Source: Zopfochytrium polystomum (Eukaryota > Chytridiomycota > Chytridiomycetes > Chytridiales > Chytridiaceae). From it: a stretch of DNA of 64,000 nt. Below the pieces are notes generated by a model. It ran no database searches. It was not told where the DNA came from and saw only the letters and a program-made list of their open reading frames with translations. The translations under genes were made by a program, and so were the position numbers. The DNA lies in contig JAIVFJ010000077.1 in the NCBI GenBank assembly GCA_025765615.1, positions 1-64,000 on the forward strand, given 5' to 3'. This document shows, one piece after another, positions 43,111-53,009 of this stretch (positions are counted from its first letter, which is position 1; each line of letters opens with the position of its first letter).

Positions 43111-44402
43111 TGTCAGTAACAGGGCAGGACAGGACAAGGCAGACAAGGGACTGAGAGGAGTGATGATTGTATTGGAAACAATAATTCACTTGAGGGATGG
43201 GACAGGTCCCCCATCCCCCTTTTATACCTTTTGAGAATCTTCCTTGTCAAGACTCAAAGAAAGTTCCAGAAAGAGCAATTAGTAATACAATGATACCAAT
43301 GATACCAATGACAACAAGACAAGTCAGGAAAGCAAAGAAGGTCCCAGAAGGTTCCACAAGGTTCCATGAAGGGTTGCTCTAGAAGGTTCCAGAACGTTCC
43401 AGAAGGTTCCATGAAGGAATGTTCTAGAAGGTTCCAGAGGTTTCCAGAGGGTGATTCATAACATCATCTCCCCCTTTTAGGCCTCTTCTGCAACTTGGTG
43501 GGGTACCTGGTCTTGAACTTGAGCAGAAGGTCTTGGCAGTGAGTGAGGTTTGACTCAGGTTCCCAGGTGTTGTCAGCATCTGAGTAACCTTTCCACTTAA
43601 CAAGGAACTTGAGTGTCCTTCCAAACCACTTGGCATCCAAGATTTGTTCAACCTCAAATTCCTCTTCACCTTCTACCTCAACTGGAGGAGGAGGAGGAAC
43701 AACTCTGCCTGGAATAGAATTGGCCACAAACTTTTCCAAAAGGCTGACATGGAAAACTGGGTGGATCTTCATGGATGCAGGGAGATCCAGCTTGAAGGTG
43801 ACTGGATTGATTTGCTCCAAGATCTTGAAAGGACCCAACTTGAGGTTGTCTAGCTTGGGACTTGGTCTTTTGGTCTGCAAGTTCTTCCTCAGAAGCCAAA
43901 CTTGCTGACCCACAGCAAGGTCATGGTCCATTCTGTGAGTGTTGGCGAATCTTGAGGCATCTTCTTGGGCTTGCTTCAGGGTGGAGTCCAGGAAGGTGCT
44001 GATGATCTTGAGCTTATGCAAGTGTGAAGCCACAGCAGGAGCTTGGACATTGGATAGGGTCTCTTGTCCCAGAAGATCTCCTCTTGGATTGAAGCCATAG
44101 GTTGCAAAGAAAGGAGATAGCTGGGTGCTTGAGTGGAGAGAATTGTTGAGAGCAAATTCTGCCAGTGGAAGGAGGGTGGGCCAATCATCCTGTTGATAGC
44201 TGACATAGCACCTCAAATACTGCTCCAGAGTCTGGTTTGTTCTTTCTGTTTGTCCATCAGTCTGAGGGTGATAAGCAGTTGACAGTTGAGACTTGATTCC
44301 AAGGGCTGCTGTGAGTGCTTTCCAAAATTGAGATCTGAACTGAGGTCCTCTGTCACTGATGATTGACTGAGGCAGCCCATGGAGCCTGAATATGTGCTGC
44401 AA
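43111..44402 (-). mobile_element. Ty3 family A, copy 3 (3' part only)
   Basis: The 353-bp LTR (43111-43463) is preceded on the minus strand by 312 codons of Pol running from HIFRLHGLPQSIISDRGPQF (second integrase Asp) through the catalytic Glu region to an intact chromodomain. At 44402 it is cut and joined to the plus-strand endonuclease-bearing element. The first integrase Asp and everything upstream are missing locally; RT-RNase H of the same family and strand lies at 49774-50825. Confidence 0.9.
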
Positions 44403-47400
44403 TTCAAAGAATCAACTGTGCATGCTGTACCAGTTGGCTCACTGATGGAGAGCCAAATACATTTCCCTGGTTCTATATTTACAGCTGCCGATCTCCATAA
44501 TGAGGATGGCAGTCCTAAGATCTTTAAGGTCCAGTTATTAAATCTGCGCGACAAACCAGTGTCTCTAAAGAAAGGAACTTGTGTCGCCCATTTCCTTGAT
44601 GTACCGCCTGATCCAGGATCTTACATCATTGACGTACCTGATACGCTCCATGAAGAGCCGGAACAACTACTGACTATGGTGAATATTGCCCATTGTCACA
44701 ACCCAGCAGATACAGAATCTTTCCTCTCTGCCCTTCATGATGTAGACAAATCCTGTACATCTTTCTATCCCCGCTTCCCTGATGCAGGAAGAGGATATAC
44801 GACACAAGGCTCAGTGGAGACCTTCCCCGATTCTATTGTACCGCCCTCTTTTGAAGAAATGGCTGAGATAGAATGTCTTTTTGAATCAGATTCAGAAGAA
44901 ACACTTGTAAATGAGGACAATATTGAAGCTGTAGCTACTCCTGTAGCAGATATGCCTCGCCGTGATACAACACAAGGAGATAAATTGGAATATCTCCCAC
45001 CTGAGTCCCAGATGACCGATGATGAGATCTGGGCCAAACTGAAAACAGAGCATATTGCTAAGACTTTTGGTGACGACGTTGTAGCTCGCCTCAAAAAATT
45101 AGTATATCGCTATATCGATATCTTCCGACCTGGTAAAATTACTGGAAAGAAGTTTCCACCGCCGCACGCTATCAAACTCCAAGAAGGTGCGCACATTCCT
45201 GCAAGTAACCCTTACCCTGAGGGCCTTGGCAGAACTGAAGTGTTACGCGAACATATTCAAAAAATGAAGGAAGCTAACGTGATTCGTGAAAGCAAATCCC
45301 CGTTTGCTGCTCCTGTTGTTTTAGCAAAGAAACCTGATGGCTCATGGCGTTTCTGTGCTGACTTTCGTAAAGTTAACAAAATCACCATCAAAGACCGCTA
45401 TCCGCTCCCGCGAATAGAGGAGGTTTTTGATGCAATTAGTAATAAATATGTGTTCAGCGCTATGGATTTACTTAGTGGATTCTGGCAGATTCCTGTTGCT
45501 GAAGAAGACCGTCATAAGACTGCCTTCATTTCCTCACAAGGACTTCACGAGTTCAACGTTATGCCGTTTGGACTTTGTAACTGCCCTCCGACCTTTCAGA
45601 GAGCAATGGATCACGTCCTTGCTGGAATTAAGTGGTTATATTGTATGGTTTATGTCGACGATGTTGTAGTTTACTCAAACTCCATTGACGAACATTTCGT
45701 ACACCTTGAAAGTGTTTTCTCCCGCTTCAGCGAATACAATCTTAAGCTGAAACCCTCTAAGTGCAACCTCTTTCACCTGGACCTCCCATTCCTTGGACAC
45801 CGTATCTCCAAGGAAGGACTGCGTAAAGACCCCTCAAAGACTGTTAGCCTGGACGAGTACCCGACACCACGGACGCTTAACCAGCTGCAGCAGTTTCTTG
45901 GATTTGCGAATTACTTTAAGCGTTTTATCCAGAATTTCTCTGAGAAAGCTAAACCGCTGTATAATCTCCTTTCTGTGAAAGAACCCTTTTGTTTGGGCGC
46001 CCTTTCAGGAAGAAGCCTGCGACATGAGCTGAAACGAGATATCATTCTTGTGACTCCTGGTCCCAATGATAAGTTGCTCATTGAGTGTGATGCCTCTGGT
46101 TATGCCCTTGGTGCTGCACTCTATGTTGTGGACCCTGATGACCCACATAACCGTGAGAAACGGAAACCCGTTGGATTTGCATCAAGAGTTCTAAGTGACG
46201 CAGAAACACGCTATTGGACTCACGACCGTGAAGGACTTGCCATAGTATGGGCTGTCGACACGTTTGAACGATACATCTTCAACCGCCCTGTGATTATTGA
46301 AACTGATCACGCACCTCTCATCCAGCTGTTCAAGAAAGGACCTCTGACTGGCCGTTTTGCACGATGGGCCTATGCGCTTTCTGACTATGACATCGAACTT
46401 GTTCATGTGTCAGGAAAACAGAACGTCGTTGCTGATGCTCTCTCATGTGTTTTTCTTGGACCTGCTGCCTGTAAAGAGAAACGCTTAGTTTTCACTGATG
46501 AAGCTGCAACTCAGACAGATACCATTGAACCTGTGGTTCCCTCTGATAATGAAGACACAGCGAAAAAAGAGGTAGCCCCTGCTACCGACAATGAATTGAA
46601 CCCTGAGACCAACATGTTGGACTCAGGAGATGAAGCTAAACCATTGCGCGAAGTATCTCTCTTTGACCCCACAATTCGGAAAGATATACTCCGCCACCAT
46701 CTCCTACGACGGCATAAGCCTGCTGTAGTAGAAGTTTACGAACGGCCTAAATGGGTGCCTACCTTTAACATTTCCTCCTGGAATGTTAATGGCTTGTATT
46801 CCTGGCTTAGAGTCGCTCATAAATCTGGTGTCGCCTTTGCACAGCAAACGGACCCTGCGAAACGGTTTGAGGACTTCCTCAACTCCCAATCTTCCTGTAT
46901 TGTTTGTTTGCAAGAAACCCGTCTTGGCCTAAAACGCCAGAAACTTGTTGACAAGTTATGCCAGATTAAAGGATGGAAGTGCTTGCTTTGCAATCCTCGA
47001 ACTGGGAATAATGGCGTCGCCACCTTTTACCGTTCTGAATTGAACGGTAGAGAATTCACCTTCTTAGGGGACCCTCAACACACCAAAGAAGGACGTGTTG
47101 TTGTTCTACTTGTCGGACCCTTTGCAATCCTCAATGTTTATGCTCCAAGCAGCTTCGCGGATGAGACTGGATCCCGACAACCCTACAAGATGAATTTCCT
47201 TGAAGAAATTATGCAAAACTGTTCAGCCCTCCGACTGCAAGGATTTACCATCATTGTGGCTGGAGACTTGAACATTGCGCATACTGACCTTGATGTCGAC
47301 CACTCTCTTCGCCTTCGCCTGAAGAGAGAGCATGCCACTTTCCCTGGCCTCTTAGAGAGCGAGAGACAGTGGTTTGACAGATTCTTAGCATCGGGCTATG

Positions 47401-48767
47401 TCGACGCGTTTCGACGTACATTCCCTTCATCCCGTGGACTTACTTGGACTATGAAGTCCTCCTGTTCGGGTGAATGGATCCCCCTGCTACGAGTAGATTA
47501 TTTCCTTGTGAGTAACAACATTGACCCTTCTAGATATAGTGTCCAAATTCACACAGACCATCCCTCATTTGATGGACTTGCTATAAGCGATCATTATCGC
47601 ATCGAGCTGCTTACAAACCTCAGCAATCTTGTGCCTACTGTTCCGACAGAACAGGAGATTACTGACGCCATCTCACCGCTTGATATGACAATTGATGTGC
47701 CTGGTGAAGATAGTGTACCAGCTGTTGACACAGACGCAACATTGGAAGCCCTACATGAGAGCTTCCCATCTGAGGTTCAAGTTTTAGATAACCCACAAGC
47801 TCTGAGTTATGTCCAGAACAAAGACCCTTACTTCGGACCTATCCTTCGCTTTAGAAGAGATGGTACTCTCCCTGAAGGTATTTCTCCTCGTACCATGACT
47901 CAGAGAGCAGCCATGATGGTGATACGACGCAGAGTTCTCCATGCTGTGAGAGACTCATACTCTTTCATGATGAAGAGGGCCCCGCTACGACTTGCCATAT
48001 GTGTCCCTGACAATTTAAGGAGAGATGTCCTTAAACTTGTCCACAATGACCTCCTCTCTGGACACCTTGGTGCCAAGAAAGTATTTGATAATCTTGCTGA
48101 ACGTTTCTACTGGCCAACAATGGGTAGAGACCTCCGCAACCATATTGCAAGTTGCGAAACTTGCCAGAAAAGCAAGCCAGTGCCCTCTCGATCTGGAGTT
48201 CTGCACCCCGTCCCCATCGGATTGTATCCCTGGGAACGTGTAGCTGTTGACTTTGCAGGTCCTTTCAAAAAGACTCCCGAAGGTTACCACTACATTATGA
48301 TTGTGATAGATTACTTCACCCGTTGGGTTGAAGCAGTCCCCGTCACAGACATCACCGCAGAAACCACCGCACGCGCTTTAGTAGAGCAAGTGTTCTGCAG
48401 ACATGGGGTTCCTGTTTTCCTTCACTCTGACAGAGGTCAGCCGTTTCCCAGCCACTTGCTTTCTGCCCTATGTAAAGCACTTGGAACCAAGAAAACCTTC
48501 TCGTCGCCACGATGGCCTCGAGCAAATGGTGCTGTAGAACGCTCCATTAAAAGTTTGAAGACTATGATTAGGTCTTTCATTGACCAGACGACCCACAATG
48601 ACTGGCCGTCTGTTCTCCCATATGTCCTATTTGCATATAGGACCCACGTTCACCCGCTAACCGGAGAAACGCCGTTTTTCCTGATGCACCGACGAGACTG
48701 TCGACTCCCTATTGACATGTTTTCTGGAGTAGACAGAGATGATCCCCGATGGAAGGATGGAGGGTAA
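44379..48767 (+). CDS. Ty3-type Pol with AP-endonuclease-like domain (RT-RNaseH-EEP-IN)
   Basis: One uninterrupted frame of 1462 codons (numbering from 44379; element sequence proper starts about 44403). A post-protease segment comes first (VQLLNLRDKPVSLKKGT). Reverse transcriptase (about 290-470) shows CADFRKVNKITIKDRYPLPR, FSAMDLLSGFWQIP, MPFGLCNCPPTFQ and YVDD at 425-428. RNase H (about 565-690) shows ECDASGYALGA, REGLAIVWAV, ETDHAPL and NVVADAL. An acidic linker leads to a complete exonuclease III/APE1-like domain (about 793-1080). Integrase follows (about 1190-1455): H2C2 (GHLGAKKVF...CETCQ), VDFAGP, HSDRGQPF, NGAVERS. Gag and protease active site are missing at the 5' junction, and the frame ends soon after the integrase core without a GPF or chromodomain module, so the copy is truncated at both ends. 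Absence of stops over 4.3 kb suggests recent activity. Confidence 0.92.
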   Translation: MEPEYVLQFKESTVHAVPVGSLMESQIHFPGSIFTAADLHNEDGSPKIFKVQLLNLRDKPVSLKKGTCVAHFLDVPPDPGSYIIDVPDTLHEEPEQLLTMVNIAHCHNPADTESFLSALHDVDKSCTSFYPRFPDAGRGYTTQGSVETFPDSIVPPSFEEMAEIECLFESDSEETLVNEDNIEAVATPVADMPRRDTTQGDKLEYLPPESQMTDDEIWAKLKTEHIAKTFGDDVVARLKKLVYRYIDIFRPGKITGKKFPPPHAIKLQEGAHIPASNPYPEGLGRTEVLREHIQKMKEANVIRESKSPFAAPVVLAKKPDGSWRFCADFRKVNKITIKDRYPLPRIEEVFDAISNKYVFSAMDLLSGFWQIPVAEEDRHKTAFISSQGLHEFNVMPFGLCNCPPTFQRAMDHVLAGIKWLYCMVYVDDVVVYSNSIDEHFVHLESVFSRFSEYNLKLKPSKCNLFHLDLPFLGHRISKEGLRKDPSKTVSLDEYPTPRTLNQLQQFLGFANYFKRFIQNFSEKAKPLYNLLSVKEPFCLGALSGRSLRHELKRDIILVTPGPNDKLLIECDASGYALGAALYVVDPDDPHNREKRKPVGFASRVLSDAETRYWTHDREGLAIVWAVDTFERYIFNRPVIIETDHAPLIQLFKKGPLTGRFARWAYALSDYDIELVHVSGKQNVVADALSCVFLGPAACKEKRLVFTDEAATQTDTIEPVVPSDNEDTAKKEVAPATDNELNPETNMLDSGDEAKPLREVSLFDPTIRKDILRHHLLRRHKPAVVEVYERPKWVPTFNISSWNVNGLYSWLRVAHKSGVAFAQQTDPAKRFEDFLNSQSSCIVCLQETRLGLKRQKLVDKLCQIKGWKCLLCNPRTGNNGVATFYRSELNGREFTFLGDPQHTKEGRVVVLLVGPFAILNVYAPSSFADETGSRQPYKMNFLEEIMQNCSALRLQGFTIIVAGDLNIAHTDLDVDHSLRLRLKREHATFPGLLESERQWFDRFLASGYVDAFRRTFPSSRGLTWTMKSSCSGEWIPLLRVDYFLVSNNIDPSRYSVQIHTDHPSFDGLAISDHYRIELLTNLSNLVPTVPTEQEITDAISPLDMTIDVPGEDSVPAVDTDATLEALHESFPSEVQVLDNPQALSYVQNKDPYFGPILRFRRDGTLPEGISPRTMTQRAAMMVIRRRVLHAVRDSYSFMMKRAPLRLAICVPDNLRRDVLKLVHNDLLSGHLGAKKVFDNLAERFYWPTMGRDLRNHIASCETCQKSKPVPSRSGVLHPVPIGLYPWERVAVDFAGPFKKTPEGYHYIMIVIDYFTRWVEAVPVTDITAETTARALVEQVFCRHGVPVFLHSDRGQPFPSHLLSALCKALGTKKTFSSPRWPRANGAVERSIKSLKTMIRSFIDQTTHNDWPSVLPYVLFAYRTHVHPLTGETPFFLMHRRDCRLPIDMFSGVDRDDPRWKDGG
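46755..47618 (+). other. EEP (APE1/ExoIII-like) domain inside Ty3 Pol
   Basis: All class II AP endonuclease motifs appear in order: SSWNVNGL (Asn802, metal/active site), CLQETR (Glu846, metal ligand), NVYAPSSF (the Tyr171 position of APE1), AGDLNIAHTDLD (Asp963 and Asn965), ESERQWFDRFLASGYVDAFR (matching the ERQGF...DSFR block of APE1), RVDYFLVS (Asp1040) and ISDHYRIE (Asp1071-His1072). The ERxxF...D.FR block favours a cellular ExoIII/APE1 origin over the L1-type retrotransposon endonuclease. All catalytic residues are intact, so activity on abasic sites or 3' ends is plausible. Confidence 0.9.
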
Positions 48768-49773
48768 ATCTGTGGTGGTGCCTCTAGGTTCCTGTCAATA
48801 CATCTAGTCAAATCCAGGTCTCTCAAGGTGATATGAATGAGCTGGCTGGTCGGGTACTGCTGCAGAAATGGTCTCTCAGGTATGCCCCCTCCTCCCTGGT
48901 TGTTGGCTCCTGTGGCCTCTGGTGGGCCTGGTCTTCACTGGGTTCAGACCCTCTTTCTCTCAGATTAATGCCTGTGATGTCATGGTGCCACATTTGGGTG
49001 AGGGAGTGGGTGTTAACCTTCCTTGCTTCTAAGATAGGGAATTCCTCTGGCTTGGTGAAGCGGATGTCTGTGTCCTAGGAGGATGAAGTAAGAAGAGTCC
49101 CACTGTCTCCCACCCCTGTGTGCCCCCTCCTTGGATTGAGTTGGAACTTCTCCCTGGAGTGAGACAAGTTGTGTCTGGTTCTGTTAGGTGGAAAACAGTT
49201 CTGATTTAATTCAACAGACACCTCTGCACACTAACTGTTCCTTGTGTTTGCCCTCTGTGTCCAACCCCCTCCAACTTAGGGCTTGTCTTTGACAGAGAGG
49301 GAGCCTTGCTCCATGGTGGTGGCTCCAACAGACCAGGGTCTGGCCACTTTTTTTTTCCACTCTCTTGTCTTCTTCAGTTGGATTGGAGTGCTGCACTTAG
49401 TGCCGCTCCCTGGAGCTTGCTGCATCTTGCACCTCCAGCATTGTTACTGGATTTCCCGGTCCCCTTTGGCTTTGGCTTTTGCCTCCCATTGGGCCCACTC
49501 TGTGTCATGGACCAGAGAACCCTGCACATTCTTTGCTAGTGTGCCACCTTTTCACAGTTGTCTTTGGTCTGAGTGTGAGAGTCTTCTCTTTGTGTGTAAT
49601 AAGAGAGTTTCTTTGTGTTTCTTGGGCTTCTTAAGACTCCAAAAACATTGTCCTGTCTAGTGACCCCTAGACATCTCCTTTTTGCCCTTTTTCACTTTTC
49701 AGGATTGGTATTTAGGCCATTGCTCTATTTGCCACCCATAGCCCAGGGTGAGGATTTAGAGAGCACAGTCTCA
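48768..49773. other. Unassigned 1-kb segment between two retroelement pieces
   Basis: T/G/C-rich sequence with open frames up to 125 codons but no domain. It could be the 3' untranslated end or LTR of the endonuclease-bearing element, or unrelated DNA; no LTR termini were found. Confidence 0.35.
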
Positions 49774-50825
49774 CAAAGGTGTGTCTTGGATGGTGGGGTG
49801 AAACCATCTCCCCCTTCAGGTGCAAGGTCTGTTCTTCTTGACAGGGCATCAGCCACAGTGTTAAGGTGGCCAGGAGAATAGCACAGCTTAAAGTCATACT
49901 CAGAGAGCAGTTCAGCCCACCTGGCATGCCTCTGCTTGAGCAACCTCCTTGCCCTGAAGAAGGTGAGGTTCTTGTGATCAGAATAGACAGAGATGCCTTT
50001 AGAACCAGCCAAGTAGTATCTCCAGAATTTGAATGCTTCCACAATTGCAAGCAACTCCTTGGCATGGACTGTGTAGTTACACTCAGCACTTTTCAGCTTC
50101 CTGGAGTAATATGCCACTAGATGCAGAGGAGCAGAGGGGTCCTGAGAGCTTGGCTGGGACAGAACAGCACCGAGGGCATAGTCTGAGGCATCAGTTTCCA
50201 AGGTGAACGGAAGCAAGGGATCCACATGCTTAAGGAGTGGTGCACTTGTGGTTGCTGTCTTAAGAGCTTGCCAGGCTTGCTCTGCTGCTGGGGTCCATTC
50301 AAACTTGGTGGTCTTTTTGGTGAGATCAGTGAGAGGCTTGGCTATGGCAGAATAGTTGGCAATGAAGGTTCTGTAGAAGTTGCAAAACCCAAGGAAGCTT
50401 TGAACATCCTTGATGGAATTTGGAGCCTTCCATTCAAGAATAGTTTGGATCTTGTCTGGTGCCATGGAGATCCCTTTGTCAGACACAATGAACCCCAAAA
50501 ACTCAATGGAGGTCTTGTGGAACTCACACTTCTCCAGCTTTGCATAGAGGTGATGCTGTCTGAGTCTCTCCAAGACAGTCTTGACATGTCCCATATGGCT
50601 TGCAGTGTCAGACGAAAATACCAGGATATCATCCAGGTAGACAATGACAAAAAGGTCCAGAATATCCCTGAAGATGTCATTCATCATGCCTTGGAAAATA
50701 GCTGGAGCATTGGTAAGTCCAAAGAGCATGACCAAGTACTCAAAGTGACCGTATTTGCATCTGAAGGCAGTCTTCCATTGATCCTGGGGCTTAATTCTGA
50801 CCAAATTGTAGGCACCTCTGGTCAC
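49774..50825 (-). pseudogene. Family A RT-RNase H fragment
   Basis: The minus strand encodes GAYNLVRIKPQDQWKTAFR, MLFGLTNAPAIFQGMMND, VIVYLDDILVFSSD (YLDD box), FLGFIVSDKGI, FLGFCNFYRTFI, then RNase H with LETDASDYALGA, AKELLAIVEAFKFWRYY, YSDHKNLTF and [22 protein letters not shown]. The last segment runs into the linker (TPPSKTHL) found after the deletion point in copies 1 and 2, which identifies the family. RT palm motifs before GAYN are missing (cut at about 50822). It is the only family A RT in the window. Confidence 0.88.
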
Positions 50826-51640
50826 CTGACTTTTGTCTGAACCAATGTTGAACCAGGGCAGCTCACAGCAGCTCCAGGTCAGCTGACTTTTGTCTCTGTG
50901 TGCAACACCCTTTGTCTGCTGTGCAGAGACCTCTGTCCAGGCCTCTGGACACCCACTGGTTGAGTTGAAATGCCCCTGATGATTTCAAATCATTTTCTCT
51001 CTGTGGGGAGACCAATTGCTTGCACACAGGGCTCCACACAGAGCTTGGTTGATTTGAAATGGTCTGAATATTTCAAATCACCGTCCCTCTGTGAGAAGGG
51101 GTTTACAACACCTCCCCAGAGCAAAGTCCTGTCTGAAGCAGTTTGCAACTTGTTCAGATAGGCAAAACAGGAAAACTGGTTAACCTCTCTGGAGGAGTAT
51201 AACTTGGGCAGAGTTTTCTTACTGAAAAAAAATACTCTCACTCCAATTTGCCAGTCCCTGTCTAAAACAAGCTCTCTTTACCCACTTGCCCTTGGTCGCT
51301 TGATACACTCACTCTCGTGTACAAGTCGTCGATTCAAACCTCTGTTATATCCTTTCTTTCTTTCTACCTCAACCCTTCCACCTTCTTGTGACGCCGCATT
51401 CTACACTGCAACTTCAACATTGGGCACTGCAATGCGGCTCTGTGAACGCACCTGATGGAAAGTGACAATCCAACCTGCGCTTGGAGCGATCACTTCGTCG
51501 CAAAGTCTTGGTCTAAGCCGCTTGGGCGGTAGAGGCCATCTCAGGCCAAGAGAAGAAAGAATGAAAATTGTACGAAAAGCCGCGGCACAAGAACCGTTCA
51601 TTCTGCGATCAATCAAACGCTGCTGAGCTTGATATTCCAG
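50826..51640. other. Unassigned repeat-like DNA
   Basis: Contains two related phrases (gatttcaaatcattttctctctgtg and atttcaaatcaccgtccctctgtg) about 90 bp apart. 51418-51475 matches 41643-41700. No gene. Confidence 0.35.
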
Positions 51641-51771
51641 GACGTCGTTGCCGAATTCTTAGTCGCATTGTGCTGCGCCGCGTGCAACGCTGACTGCAGC
51701 GGACTATGTCGCAGGTGTCGCGGCTGCTGCGTGGGCTGCTGCGACTGCGAGCTCCTCCGGTGCTAGTCGCA
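51640..51771 (+). pseudogene. Degenerate relative of the Cys-rich protein
   Basis: The frame reads FLVALCCAACNADCSGLCRR then CRGCCVGCCDCELLRC-stop. This aligns with LVGLCCVCCDCDCSGLCDGC of the gene at 52506. No start codon is assigned; the frame is short and stops early. It is probably a decayed tandem copy. Confidence 0.5.
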
Positions 51772-52442
51772 CAATTGTGCGACCGATTGTTTGCGCGTTC
51801 CGTTGCTCCTGACCTCCGTCGCTCCTCGGCCTTTTCATTTTTTGGGCGTTGGCGTCCTTTCTGGTGCCAAAACATCAATAAAGTGTTCTCGACAACTGCT
51901 TAACTAACTGCGCGCATGACAACAGGTTCTGCTTCGATCGGGTGAATCGCAGCGCTAGAGTGGAGGAACCCCCTTAAACGCGATCCCGTTGCGGAAGGGT
52001 CCTATCGATTTAGGGGCCTCCGTGGGTGTTCTCTGGCGAGGTCATGCACGTAATAACCTGAGTACCGGTTTTGTTCTCGTTGGCAGCGGTGTGTGTGTGT
52101 GTTTGCGTGTGTGCAAAGAGCAAGGAGAGAGAGAAGTGGTGGCGTCACAGTGCTGTGTGTGAAGCCACTCTGCGTCGGGTCGGGCAGTGCGACGCGCGCA
52201 GTCATGGTGGGTTGGGGTTGGTGGTGGCTGGAGGGTCGGTCTGTCTGCCACCCATCCGTTTGTTCGTTTGTGGCAGTGCCTCCTGCCCAGCTCAGGCGCT
52301 TTCACCGCCGCCACTGCCGCCTTCAAAACCCAAGCTGCTCCCGCCCGCGCACCACCAACTCACCACCCCGCCAGGCGCTTTGCTTCCATCCCAACCGACG
52401 GAGCCGAACCCGGCCCCCACCCCAGCAGCAGCTTCAAGAACA

Positions 52443-52474
<32 letters not shown>

Positions 52475-52505
52475 GCATACACCACCTGCTCCGCCCGCAC
52501 CACGC

Positions 52506-53009
52506 ATGCCGGCCCCGCACGGCCTCGTCGCAATCATCCTCGCGCCCTGCGCGCTTCTCCTCGGCCTGCTGGGCTGCTGCTGCGAGAGCTGCGCGGGCGA
52601 CTGCTTGGTCGGACTGTGCTGCGTGTGCTGTGACTGCGACTGCAGCGGGCTGTGCGACGGGTGCTGCGACTGCGACTGCATAGCGCTGTGCGACGGCGGG
52701 TGCTGCGACTGCTGCGCGGGCAGCTGCGACGGGGGGGCGTGCAGCTGCGGGCCGCCGCAGCACTGCTCGACGCACAGTGTCGCGGCGGAATGTTTGCGCG
52801 GGGTGTGCGAAGGACTTCTCAAAGGGCTGTGCGATTGTAGGTGCAACTTTTGCTGCGACGGTTGCCCGCGGCGGCGGCGGCACGCTGAAGATGAAGAGTG
52901 GTCGAGAGATGCTGACGGCGGCGGCCGCGACGCGTACGGCGGGCAGGACGCAATGGCCGTTGGCGAGATTATGATGCTGACGGCGCCGGCGGGGCTGAAG
53001 AAGGGCTGA
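52506..53009 (+). CDS. Cysteine-rich repeat protein, unknown function
   Basis: 167 codons from the ATG at 52506. The hydrophobic N-terminus (GLVAIILAPCALLLGLLG) could be a signal or membrane anchor. Residues about 35-82 form four near-repeats of 12 residues (VGLCCVCCDCDC, SGLCDGCCDCDC, IALCDGGCCDCC, and a diverged fourth). More CxC/CC pairs follow (CDCRCNFCCDGC) and then a polar tail (RRRRHAEDEEWSRDADGGGR). Cysteine pairs at this density suggest metal binding or a disulphide-rich surface protein; no named family is recognised. CA repeats lie 30-70 bp upstream. The last about 25 codons and 570 bp downstream are duplicated at 41925-42570. The minus strand is also open, but with low-complexity Gln/Ser/His. 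Confidence 0.5.
   Translation: MPAPHGLVAIILAPCALLLGLLGCCCESCAGDCLVGLCCVCCDCDCSGLCDGCCDCDCIALCDGGCCDCCAGSCDGGACSCGPPQHCSTHSVAAECLRGVCEGLLKGLCDCRCNFCCDGCPRRRRHAEDEEWSRDADGGGRDAYGGQDAMAVGEIMMLTAPAGLKKG

Noticed and set aside
48833..49660. Open frames of 81-125 codons after the endonuclease-bearing element
   Set aside because: No recognisable domain and atypical composition; could be LTR or untranslated sequence.
49725..49773. Extension of the RT-RNase H frame beyond the shared linker
   Set aside because: Similarity to other family A copies stops at about 49774; the rest of the frame is read-through into unrelated DNA.
51280..51345. tRNA-like phrase cgtcgattcaaacctc
   Set aside because: B box is weak and no cloverleaf can be drawn.
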